Source of the DNA: an uncultured Gemmatimonadota bacterium
GTDB taxonomy: Bacteria > Gemmatimonadota > Gemmatimonadetes > Gemmatimonadales > Gemmatimonadaceae
Assembly: GCA_946479015.1 (NCBI GenBank)
Contig: CAMLEQ010000032.1
Span: 1 to 16,143 of the forward strand
Direction of reading: 5' to 3'
DNA length: 16,143 nucleotides
Below, piece after piece: positions 6,934-13,400 of this stretch. Every line of letters begins with the position of its first letter. Within the stretch, counting starts at the first letter, position 1. The position numbers and the translations under genes were made by a program. The notes beneath the pieces were generated by a model. It had not been told where the DNA came from and did not search any database. It saw nothing but the letters and a program-made list of their open reading frames with translations.

Positions 6934-8298
6934 CTAGGTGGATTCAGGAGTCTCGAGAGGACGGGCGCTCACCGCGTACCAGTCCACACGCCGCGTGACG
7001 AACATGATCGCCGCGAGGATCGCGAACAGGCCAATGGAGCCGATGAGGAGCGCGTAGTCCTCGTTCATGAGGAGAAAGTAGAGATACCCGTAGAGTAGTG
7101 CGGTTCCTACCCCGATGAAGAGCGCACGTGCCACCCGGTGCAGCACCACCATCCCGTAGGCACCCACCATCCCCACCACCGCGGCGCTCGCGATGGCGTA
7201 CGCCACGGGAAAGCCGAGGTGCTCCGACAACGACAGCTCGAGCAGAAAGAAGAGGCAGAGCGCCCCGCCGAGCATCAGATACTGGATGGGGTGGACCCGC
7301 ACGCCGGCCAGAACCTCGATGAGCCAGATCGCGGCGAACGTGAGGAAGATGAACAGCCCCGCGTACTTGACGCTCCGCTCCGCCATCCGGTAGTGATCCA
7401 CCGGATTCACGAGCTGCACGCCGAAGCGTGTCGAGTCGATCGCGTCGCGCATTCCGGAGTCGGACGACCACGCCTGTGGATAGCCTCGGCCGAGAAAGGG
7501 GATGGACCATCTGGCCTCGAAGCGCCCGTTCGAAATTCGGTGCTCCGCAGGCAGCCAGTTCCCCTGGAAGCTCGGGTTCCCGTCATTCCCCTGGATCTCC
7601 ACGACGGTGGTCCGTCCGAACGGAACGACGTCCGTGCCGAGGCTTCCATTGAGCGAGAGGGGGAAGGTGAACCGCACCCGCCGCGTGGTGTCCGCCACCC
7701 CGACCATGGCGTGGATCCCTCCCCCTCCCTCGGTGAAGCCCCCCGTGCCCGGAAGGAATGGGACGCGCTCCCCGTTCCACGAGACGGCCGTCTCTTCCTG
7801 GATCGCGCGCGCATCGGAGATGCCGACGGCCAGATGGGCACGCCGCCAGTCCACGGCACTCGGGTCGACGTCGAGCTCCGTGAAGTCGGGGCGCCCGAAC
7901 TCGCCATCCACGACCAGCCCGAGGCGGTAGACCGGGACAGAGAAGATCCCCCGGTGGCGTACGTCGGAATCGATGGTGCCGCGGATGTGGAGCTGCTCCG
8001 GCAGGAAGATCGCGTTCCGCGTCTCGGTTCGCGTGACTTGCTGCCCACCCGCCGGGGTCTCCGTGAACCGGCGCGTGTACGGCACCACGAGTACCGGACC
8101 CGTGATGGACTGCGCGTTCCCCCACTTCGATGACACGTCGGCGACCGCCATCTCACGCCGAGACTGCCGCTCCGAGACGAGCCCGCCGATCATCGTGATC
8201 GGGATCTGGAGCAGGAGCACCAGGAATCCCAGCGAGAACAGGCGCAGCAGGTGCGAGCTCCGCAGCGTGGTCGCGATGCGCTCGACAGAGTCTTTCAC
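6934..8298 (-). CDS. creD: CreD family inner-membrane protein
   Basis: This 454-residue protein matches CreD, the inner-membrane protein of the CreBC regulon in enterobacteria. One membrane helix near the N-terminus (about 18-42) is followed by the family signature IGGLVSERQSRR and WGNAQSITGPVLVVPY (positions near 37-73). A large periplasmic beta-rich domain runs to about residue 305, and about six closely packed helices make up the C-terminal third, ending in a short cytoplasmic tail. CreD has been linked to envelope integrity and to beta-lactam and colicin E2 phenotypes, but its biochemical role is not settled. The start is GTG at 8298, with GGAGG 10 nt upstream. No creB or creC homologue is in the window. 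It sits directly upstream of the ankyrin gene. Confidence 0.93.
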   Translation of the reverse strand: MKDSVERIATTLRSSHLLRLFSLGFLVLLLQIPITMIGGLVSERQSRREMAVADVSSKWGNAQSITGPVLVVPYTRRFTETPAGGQQVTRTETRNAIFLPEQLHIRGTIDSDVRHRGIFSVPVYRLGLVVDGEFGRPDFTELDVDPSAVDWRRAHLAVGISDARAIQEETAVSWNGERVPFLPGTGGFTEGGGGIHAMVGVADTTRRVRFTFPLSLNGSLGTDVVPFGRTTVVEIQGNDGNPSFQGNWLPAEHRISNGRFEARWSIPFLGRGYPQAWSSDSGMRDAIDSTRFGVQLVNPVDHYRMAERSVKYAGLFIFLTFAAIWLIEVLAGVRVHPIQYLMLGGALCLFFLLELSLSEHLGFPVAYAIASAAVVGMVGAYGMVVLHRVARALFIGVGTALLYGYLYFLLMNEDYALLIGSIGLFAILAAIMFVTRRVDWYAVSARPLETPEST

Positions 8299-8365
8299 GG
8301 GCTACGGACCTCCAATGAGGGGTGGACCGGCCGCCAGCCTACGCGGAATCTGCCGTGTAGACGAC

Positions 8366-8390
8366 CGACGGGCCAGAGTGCCACCCGTCG
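8366..8390 (-). other. Hairpin in the leader region of creD
   Basis: CGACGGG (8366-8372) pairs with CCCGTCG (8384-8390) around an 11-nt loop. It lies 68-92 bp upstream of the creD start and downstream of the LVIVD terminator, so it would be in or near the creD promoter or leader. No clear -10/-35 pair was found there. Confidence 0.25.
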
Positions 8391-8411
8391 TCGCCTCACG
8401 AGTCCCGAAAG

Positions 8412-8447
8412 CACGGCGGGCGTGCCCTCGAGGACACGCCCGCCGTG
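8412..8447 (-). terminator. Strong terminator hairpin of the DUF305-LVIVD operon
   Basis: A 13-bp perfect inverted repeat, CACGGCGGGCGTG (8412-8424) and CACGCCCGCCGTG (8435-8447), encloses a 10-nt loop. It lies 35 bp past the LVIVD stop on the minus strand. The bases after it on that strand read CTTTC, a short T-rich run. This is the best intrinsic-terminator candidate in the window. Confidence 0.75.
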
Positions 8448-8482
8448 ATCACCACCGCAGTGCGGCTACCTGCCGGCCGCCC

Positions 8483-10444
8483 TCACGACTTCGCGTTCGC
8501 CAGCCCGCGTACCACCTTCGCCAGCTCGCGCACGCGGGGCGCGTCGCTCGCGCTGCCGGCATCGCGGTCGAGCTGCTTCGCCAGCGCCTGGAGCGCGCTG
8601 GCGCGCTTGGAGCCGTGCGCCGCCTCGGCGCTCTTCAGCGCGCTCGCGATCGCCGAGGTGCGCGCCTCCGGCAGCCCCTTGTCACGCACCAGCTGGTCGA
8701 GGTACGCGCGCGCCACCGGGAACGCCGCGGGCCACACGAGCTTCGGCTGGCTCTGCGGGTTCAGCCGGTCGAAGTGCACGAGCTTCGCCGCGTCGATCTC
8801 GTTCTGCGTCAGGTCGGCGCTGGGCGTCAGGTCGAACACGTCGAGCCCGCGCGCGATCGCCGAGCCGTAGATGTGGCCGTTGTACCAGTAGGCGGCCCAG
8901 TAGCCGCCGAGGACGAGCTGCGTGGAGTCGATCGGGCCGCGGTCGAAGTACGCGATCTCCTTCGGGTGCGCGGGGTCGGTCCAATCGAACACCGAGACGC
9001 CCCCCTGATACCACCCCTGCGCCATGATCGTGCGCCCCGGCACGGGGATCAGCCCGCCGTTGTGCGCCACGCAGTTCTCCTCGGGGGTCTGCGCCGCCGG
9101 CATCTTGAAGTAGCCCACCTGCGTGAGCTTGTCGTGATGCAGCGTGAAGATCGCGTCGGCGCCCCACTCGATGGGATCGCTGGCGCGGCACTTCGCCTGC
9201 GTGCCGCCCCCCCACTCGTCGGTGAACAGCAGCGCCGAGCCGTCGTTGCTGAACGTGGCCGAGTGCCAGAACGAGAAGTTCGTGTCCGCCACCGCTTGAA
9301 TGCGCACGGGGTGCAGCGGGTCCTTGATGTTCAGCAGCAGCCCGTAGCCGGAGCAGGCGCCGGCCGCCAGCCCGAGCTCGGGGTAGACGGTGATGTCGTG
9401 GCACTGCGACGGGCCGGCGTTCGGGCCGCCGGGGGGCATGTGCACGGTCACCCCGAGCTGCTGCAGCGTGTCCATGATCGCCCGCGTGCGCGCGCTGTCG
9501 CCGCGCTCCATCCGCAGGTCGGAGGCGAGACGGGCGATGCGATCGGAGTCGGCGGACGTGGTGTTCGCCGGGAGCTTGAAGCGGCGCAGCATGGCGCGCG
9601 CGGTGCGCTCGGCGGCGCCGTTCGCCGTGTCGGCGTACGCCACGCCGTGCGTCTGCGGCGCGGTGAGATCGTTGAAGATGCGCGGCGAGCTCACGATCTT
9701 CGCCTGCTCCGGGTGCGCGAGCGGCACCCGGATCACCTCGATCCGGAAGAGCGCGGTGTTGGGATCGGAGATGTCCCCCGCCTCGCACCCGGGCATCTCG
9801 CCGCTCGACCGCACGCGCGCGAGCCCGGAGACGTACACGTACACCACTCCCTTGTCCGCGGGATCGGGGACCAGGGTGTGCGTGTGCGAGCCGCGGCACG
9901 TCTGGACGTCGGCCACCTGCTTCGGATGATGCGGATCGGAGATGTCGAAGATGCGGATGCCGAGCATCCGCTCCTTGCTCACGCTGTCCTGCACGCCCTG
10001 GGTGCCGCAGTCCAGCCGGCTCCCCGTGTTCTCCGCCGAGACGAAGAGGAGGTGGCCGTAGACCGAGACGTCGCCCTGCTCCGTGAAGCAGACATCGACG
10101 TCGGTGAGCTTGGGATCGAGCGGGTTGGCGATGTCCCAGATCTGGAGACCGCTGAAGTTCCCCTGGTACACGTAGTGGCCGCCGAACGCGAGATCGGAGT
10201 TCGCGTAGGTGAGCCCGCCCGGGTCGTTGGGGTGAAAGACGTCCGGCTTGTTGCGATGGGCGACGAGCTTCATTCCCTTCGCCGCGACGCCGGCATCGTA
10301 CAGTCCGGCCTTGAGGCCGACGCGCGGATCGGTGGTGCTCGACTGGGCCCGCGCCGGCGCGCCGAGCGTCAGCGAGGCGGCGGCGCAGAGCGCGGCGGCG
10401 CCGAGTGTGGAGCGTGTACGGCGGGAAGCGTTCCGAGGTGTCAT
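8483..10444 (-). CDS. Exported LVIVD-repeat beta-propeller protein
   Basis: A 653-residue protein with a cleavable signal peptide (basic start, hydrophobic core, ARA-Q near residue 34). Repeated blade motifs of the LVIVD type are visible: GLQIWDIANPLDPKLTDV, GIRIFDISDPHHPKQVADV, GLLLNIKDPLHPVRIQAV, GVSVFDWTDPAHPKEIAYF and GLDVFDLT. It should fold as a beta-propeller in the periplasm or outside. The mature part has eight cysteines, an even number consistent with disulfides, and a SHTHT motif. A helical insertion of about 75 residues (from NGAAERTARAML to MPPGG) interrupts the propeller, and about 100 C-terminal residues are helical. LVIVD proteins have no established enzymatic role. Start ATG 10444 overlaps the DUF305 stop by 4 bp (ATGA), implying translational coupling. 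Confidence 0.9.
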   Translation of the reverse strand: MTPRNASRRTRSTLGAAALCAAASLTLGAPARAQSSTTDPRVGLKAGLYDAGVAAKGMKLVAHRNKPDVFHPNDPGGLTYANSDLAFGGHYVYQGNFSGLQIWDIANPLDPKLTDVDVCFTEQGDVSVYGHLLFVSAENTGSRLDCGTQGVQDSVSKERMLGIRIFDISDPHHPKQVADVQTCRGSHTHTLVPDPADKGVVYVYVSGLARVRSSGEMPGCEAGDISDPNTALFRIEVIRVPLAHPEQAKIVSSPRIFNDLTAPQTHGVAYADTANGAAERTARAMLRRFKLPANTTSADSDRIARLASDLRMERGDSARTRAIMDTLQQLGVTVHMPPGGPNAGPSQCHDITVYPELGLAAGACSGYGLLLNIKDPLHPVRIQAVADTNFSFWHSATFSNDGSALLFTDEWGGGTQAKCRASDPIEWGADAIFTLHHDKLTQVGYFKMPAAQTPEENCVAHNGGLIPVPGRTIMAQGWYQGGVSVFDWTDPAHPKEIAYFDRGPIDSTQLVLGGYWAAYWYNGHIYGSAIARGLDVFDLTPSADLTQNEIDAAKLVHFDRLNPQSQPKLVWPAAFPVARAYLDQLVRDKGLPEARTSAIASALKSAEAAHGSKRASALQALAKQLDRDAGSASDAPRVRELAKVVRGLANAKS

Positions 10445-11109
10445 CTGTTCTGACTCGCGGTGAGCGTGTTCAACATCGCCTGCATGCGCGCGATCTCCGC
10501 GCGCTGCCCGGCATCCACATCGGTGGCCAGATTGGAGAGCTCCGGCTCCTGCCCCGCGCCCGGGGTGGCGTAGAGCTTGGCGACCATGTCCAGGGCGCCC
10601 TGGTGGTGCTTGATCATCCCCGTCAGGTACAGGCTGTCGAACGCCGTGCCGCGTGCGGCGTCGAGCGCCCGCATCTCCGCCGGGGTGAGCATCCCCGGCA
10701 TCATCGTCGAGTGGTCGCCCATGTCCATCCCGGGCATCGCCATCCCGCTGCTGTCGCCCCCGGCGCCGGGGTGGTCGTGCGACGCGTGCAGCGGATCCGG
10801 CGCTGGGAGGTGCCGGGCACGCAGCCAACGCTGCATCACGTCGATCTCGTCGCGCTGCGAGAGCGCGATGCGCTTGCACAACGTGGCGACGTCGGGACGG
10901 GCACCGTGCGTGGCGGCCCAGTCGGACATCACTACCGCCTGGGCGTGATGATAGATCATCCCCTGCACGAAGTGGACGTCGGCCTGGGTGTAGCGGTGCG
11001 GCGTGGCGGCCGTGCCCTGGGCCGGCAACCGCGCGGCGAACGTGAGGGCCGCCAGGAGCGCCATGGGCGCCCAGGCGGCGCGGCGCCGGAGTGACGGTGT
11101 GGAGGTCAT
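10441..11109 (-). CDS. DUF305 family protein, exported, with Met/His-rich linker
   Basis: This 222-residue protein has a signal peptide ending near ARLPAQG (about residue 31). It contains two copies of the DUF305 core: FVQGMIYHHAQAVVM (47-61) with SQRDEIDVMQRWL (84-96), and YLTGMIKHHQGALDM (161-175) with GQRAEIARMQAML (201-213). DUF305 folds as a ferritin-like helical bundle, and the paired M..HH...M motifs suggest metal binding. The linker (109-140) is rich in His and Met (DHP, GMAMPGMDMGDH, MMPGM), typical of copper-binding segments. It is first in the operon with the LVIVD gene. ATG 11109 is chosen because the signal peptide starts there; it has no clear Shine-Dalgarno. An in-frame ATG at 11172 would add 21 residues and has none either. 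Confidence 0.9.
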   Translation of the reverse strand: MTSTPSLRRRAAWAPMALLAALTFAARLPAQGTAATPHRYTQADVHFVQGMIYHHAQAVVMSDWAATHGARPDVATLCKRIALSQRDEIDVMQRWLRARHLPAPDPLHASHDHPGAGGDSSGMAMPGMDMGDHSTMMPGMLTPAEMRALDAARGTAFDSLYLTGMIKHHQGALDMVAKLYATPGAGQEPELSNLATDVDAGQRAEIARMQAMLNTLTASQNR

Positions 11110-11372
11110 GCGATCGATCGAGCTGCGTGTCGGGAGGGACGGTTGCGACTGCGGACGTTGCCCATCTGCCATGGAGAATCTACGGTCCGCGCCGCCCGAG
11201 CGTTGAGCGAGGGGGTGGAGAGACGTGCTGGCGTCTCGATTCCGGGCGAAGCGCATCGCCGTCGCCCCCGGAAACAAGGTGAACGGATATCGCATTGCTC
11301 CTTTGGTGGCCGGCACGCTCGCGGCTGCGGCGTGCCGGCCATGGCGGACAACCGATCAGGGAGTTGCACATC
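11110..11372. promoter_or_regulatory. Divergent control region between the DUF305 operon and an NTF2-like gene
   Basis: This 263-bp gene-free stretch must hold the promoters for the minus-strand DUF305-LVIVD operon and the plus-strand NTF2-like gene. Visible elements are a 6-bp inverted repeat GAGACG/CGTCTC (11220-11237), a GATATC (11286-11291) like the PadR operator cores further right, and a 12-bp hairpin at 11307-11341. I could not identify a convincing -10/-35 pair on either strand. Confidence 0.5.
11307..11341. repeat. 12-bp perfect inverted repeat ahead of the NTF2-like gene
   Basis: TGGCCGGCACGC (11307-11318) and GCGTGCCGGCCA (11330-11341) form a perfect 12-bp stem with an 11-nt loop, 31 bp upstream of the start at 11373. 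It would sit in the 5' leader of that gene. There is no T run after it. The arm GCGTGCCGGC also occurs in the hairpin at 4602-4651. Confidence 0.6.
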
Positions 11373-11783
11373 ATGACCAGCCGGACCCCGAAGCAGGTCA
11401 TCGAGCGGTACCTCGATGCGCTGCTCGCAGGCGACCTCGACACCATCCGTGACAGCTTCGCGGAAGACGCCACCTGGACGATGTATGGAGAATTGCCGAT
11501 CGCCGGCCCGTGGGTGGGCCGGGACCGCATCGTCGACGAGTTCCTGACGCGCGCCGCGGGGAAGCTGTTCGAGCCCGGAAGCCCGCAATTCGCGTTCCCC
11601 ACGATGATCGCCGACGGCGACACGGTCGCACTCGAGTGGCAGGTGCGCGCCCGCACCGCGGCCGGCGCGCCGTACGACAACCACTACTGCGGGATCTTCG
11701 TGGTCAGAGAGGGGAGGATCGCCGCGGTGCGCGAGTACCTGGACTCCGCACGCGCGGCCCGCCTCCTGTTCGCCGAGGTGTAG
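11373..11783 (+). CDS. SnoaL/NTF2-like protein (ketosteroid isomerase-related)
   Basis: This 136-residue protein shows the SnoaL/NTF2 cone fold pattern. An N-terminal helix (PKQVIERYLDALLAGDLDTIR, here residues 6-26) is followed by FAEDATWTM (29-37), a VGRDRIVDEFL helix (48-58), and a beta sheet ending in DNHYCGIFVVREGRI (102-116) and AAVREYLDS (117-125). This end resembles the 'EYFDT' closing strand of ketosteroid isomerase-related proteins. Members bind small hydrophobic ligands or act as isomerases, epoxide hydrolases or cyclases; the substrate is not visible. ATG 11373 has AGGGAG 9 nt upstream; the open frame starts earlier, at 11295, but that part holds the hairpin. Probably monocistronic, convergent with the next NTF2-like gene. 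Confidence 0.9.
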   Translation: MTSRTPKQVIERYLDALLAGDLDTIRDSFAEDATWTMYGELPIAGPWVGRDRIVDEFLTRAAGKLFEPGSPQFAFPTMIADGDTVALEWQVRARTAAGAPYDNHYCGIFVVREGRIAAVREYLDSARAARLLFAEV

Positions 11784-11786
11784 GCC

Positions 11787-11800
11787 GACGCCGCGGCGTC
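11787..11800. repeat. 14-bp perfect palindrome between convergent NTF2-like genes
   Basis: GACGCCGCGGCGTC is its own reverse complement and lies between the plus-strand stop at 11783 and the minus-strand stop starting at 11799. Its inner CGCCGCGGCG recurs at 11804-11813 inside the minus gene. The position suits a bidirectional terminator, but the hairpin would be short (about 5 bp stem) and lacks T runs. Confidence 0.35.
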
Positions 11801-12293
11801 ATGCGCCGCGGCGGATCGCGCTCTGGTAGGCGGCGAGGCTCGCGGGGTCGTCGATGCTCCCGTGGTGGTGGAACAGCTTCCAGCGCCCGCCCTCGTAGCG
11901 AAAGCACCGAGTGGTGCGGATGCTCAGGGGCTCGGCGGGCGAGTCGCCCACCCGATACTCGCCGGTCTCGCGACCCGTGAAGACGGCGTAGCTCGCGTCG
12001 GCGTAGGCGACGATGTCGCCGAAGCTCACGGTGACGCGCGCGGGGCCGTCGAAGATCCGCGCGTACAGCGCGATGATCGCGTCGCCACCCCGCAGGATCC
12101 CCCCGAGCGGGTTGTCGAGTTGCGCCAGCGGGTCGTCGGTCCAGACCCTGGCGAATGCATCGCGATCGCGATGGTTGAACGCGTAGTAGAAGGACTCGAG
12201 CGCGGCGAGCGCGCCGTCCATGCCCGGCCGGTGCGCCTCATCGAGGCGATTGCGGGCCGTCGTGCCGAAGGACAGGTCGAGATGCTGGGTCAT
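11799..12293 (-). CDS. SnoaL-like/NTF2 family protein
   Basis: This 164-residue protein is a second NTF2-fold candidate, not closely similar to its convergent neighbour. Residues 27-58 (ALAALESFYYAFNHRDRDAF then WTDDPLAQLDNP) are the typical helix pair and first strand. GGILRGGDAIIALYARIF (64-81) is the second helix. The C-terminal sheet has DASYAVFTGRETGEYR (99-114), IRTTRCFRYEGGRWKLFHHHGS (125-146). The RW.LFHHHGS ending is common in SnoaL-like proteins related to DUF4440. The chemistry is unknown. ATG 12293 is chosen for GAGGAG 6 nt upstream; an in-frame ATG 30 bp earlier lacks a site. It stands alone on the minus strand, 15 bp from the neighbouring gene's 3' end. Confidence 0.9.
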   Translation of the reverse strand: MTQHLDLSFGTTARNRLDEAHRPGMDGALAALESFYYAFNHRDRDAFARVWTDDPLAQLDNPLGGILRGGDAIIALYARIFDGPARVTVSFGDIVAYADASYAVFTGRETGEYRVGDSPAEPLSIRTTRCFRYEGGRWKLFHHHGSIDDPASLAAYQSAIRRGA

Positions 12294-12714
12294 GGCGGTC
12301 TCCTCGCCGATTGAACATCCCACCAGACGCGGTCGTTCCCCGGTGCGGAGCAGAGGGGTGGGCTCGGCGACGCACTGGCAGAGATGGACGTGGCCGGAGC
12401 GCCCCCGGCAGGCGGCGAGTCTCGGCGTCAGATGCCGAGCAGGCGGCCCACGGCGACGGCGAGAAAGAATTGGTCGATCCAGAGCAGCGTGTTCACCGGG
12501 GCTCGATGACGTAGGAATGTCCGCGAGGCAGCGGAAACCAATCGCGTCGTGCTAGCGAGTGATTATTCCCTCACGAGCGTGACGCGCCGATCTCTCACCT
12601 GGTTCACCCGGCAGCGCGAGGCGAGCTGCCCCGATGCGGGAAACGCACACCGGGCGCGATCGCGCGATGGATCGCCGGTCAGTGCCGGACGTGGGGACCC
12701 GAGCACGCGCGGTT
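12294..12714. other. Gene-poor intergenic stretch
   Basis: No convincing gene lies here. The open plus frames have poor codon bias and Arg-rich composition. The only protein-like stretch is a 22-codon minus frame (12428-12496). The left end must carry the promoter of the minus-strand NTF2-like gene; I see no clear -35/-10 pair. An AT-rich island lies at about 12560-12569. Confidence 0.5.
12428..12496 (-). CDS. Possible 22-residue hydrophobic peptide or gene remnant
   Basis: A GTG at 12496 opens a 22-residue frame reading MNTLLWIDQFFLAVAVGRLL and two more residues, with good third-position GC and a hydrophobic character. The frame is open upstream of the GTG for about 20 more codons to a TAA. 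Only a weak GAG lies upstream of the GTG. It could be a small membrane peptide, the last exon-like remnant of a lost membrane protein, or chance. Confidence 0.15.
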   Translation of the reverse strand: MNTLLWIDQFFLAVAVGRLLGI

Positions 12715-12756
12715 ATACTTGATATCAAGTATTTGATATCGTATACTCGATATCGA
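12715..12756. promoter_or_regulatory. Triple GATATC operator array of the PadR gene
   Basis: Three GATATC cores start at 12721, 12735 and 12749, exactly 14 bp apart. The first lies in an 18-bp perfect palindrome, ATACTTGATATCAAGTAT (12715-12732); the third in a 10-bp palindrome, TCGATATCGA (12747-12756). The middle one is in a less symmetric TTGATATCGTAT context. The array is AT-rich in otherwise very GC-rich DNA and ends 16 bp before the PadR start. PadR repressors often bind such dyads in their own promoters. Confidence 0.8.
12719..12747 (+). promoter_or_regulatory. Sigma70-like promoter of padR-monooxygenase operon
   Basis: TTGATA (12719-12724) and TATACT (12742-12747), each one or two bases off the consensus, are separated by 17 bp. 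Transcription would begin near 12754, giving a leader of about 20 nt. Both hexamers overlap the GATATC operator array, so a bound repressor would block polymerase. A second -10-like TATACT at 12714-12719 has no good -35. Confidence 0.65.
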
Positions 12757-12772
12757 CCATACCCCCGGCACC

Positions 12773-13375
12773 ATGGACACCAGACGCAAGGTCGCCAACC
12801 CTCTGGCGCTCGCCGTGCTCGCCGAGCTGCTCACGGGGCCCAAGCACCCGTACGAGATGGCGCGTCGCCTCGAGCAGACGGGCAAGGACCGCCACATCAG
12901 GTACAACCAGAGCTCGCTCTACATGGTGGTGCGACAGCTCGAGCGCGCGGGCTTCATCGCGGAGCACAGAACGGTGCGCGACTCGCAGCGCCCGGAGCGG
13001 ACGGTCTACGCGCTCACCGCCGCGGGTCGGCGTGAGCTGCACGACTGGATGCGCGCGCTCGTCGCCCGCCCCGAGCGAGAGTATCCGAGCTTCCTCGTCG
13101 CGCTCTCCCTCATCGCGGTGCTCCCCCCGGAGGAGACCATCGACCTCCTCGGCCAGCGTCTCGGAACCCTCACCCAGGAGAGGGACGAGATCAGGAGCAC
13201 CATGCGGAAGGCCACGGAGGACGGCGTCCCCTGGGTGTTTCTGGTCGAGGAGGAGTATCGCCTCAGGGTGATCGAGACCGAGCAGCGCTTCGTGAAGAAG
13301 CTCATCGACTCGCTCGGCACCCCCGACTACGTCCGCCGCTGGCACGAGTGGCACGACTCGCTGGGGAAGAAGTGA
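12773..13375 (+). CDS. PadR family transcriptional regulator
   Basis: A 200-residue regulator. The N-terminal winged helix-turn-helix (about 10-88) has the PadR features LALAVLAELLTGPKHPYEM, a recognition helix around YNQSSLYMVVRQLERAGFI (44-62) and a wing with RPERTVYALTAAGRREL (73-89). The C-terminal half (about 100-195) is helical, as in the Vir-type effector and dimer domain of PadR proteins. PadR members are usually repressors released by small molecules such as phenolic acids or drugs. ATG 12773 starts the conserved domain after 10 residues; there is no strong Shine-Dalgarno and the leader is short. Binding to the operator array directly upstream would give autorepression and joint control of the monooxygenase gene 25 bp downstream. 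Confidence 0.93.
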   Translation: MDTRRKVANPLALAVLAELLTGPKHPYEMARRLEQTGKDRHIRYNQSSLYMVVRQLERAGFIAEHRTVRDSQRPERTVYALTAAGRRELHDWMRALVARPEREYPSFLVALSLIAVLPPEETIDLLGQRLGTLTQERDEIRSTMRKATEDGVPWVFLVEEEYRLRVIETEQRFVKKLIDSLGTPDYVRRWHEWHDSLGKK

Positions 13376-13388
13376 GAACCAAGACTTC

Positions 13389-13392
13389 GAGG
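13389..13392 (+). promoter_or_regulatory. Ribosome binding site deciding the monooxygenase start
   Basis: GAGG at 13389-13392 is 8 nt ahead of ATG 13401. The alternative in-frame GTG at 13392 overlaps this site and would add three residues, so ATG 13401 is preferred. Confidence 0.7.
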
Positions 13393-13400
13393 TGCGCGAC

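Noticed and set aside
7973..10453. 826-codon plus-strand open frame opposite the LVIVD gene
   Set aside because: Antisense shadow rich in Arg, Val and His; the minus strand carries repeated propeller blade motifs and a signal peptide.
12294..12714. tRNA, small RNA or CRISPR in the long gap
   Set aside because: I saw no cloverleaf, no T-arm-like GGTTCGA box, and no spaced direct repeats apart from the operator array to its right.
12714..12719. TATACT as the -10 of padR
   Set aside because: No -35 lies 16-18 bp upstream (the region is GTGGGG-like); the later TATACT at 12742 pairs properly with TTGATA.
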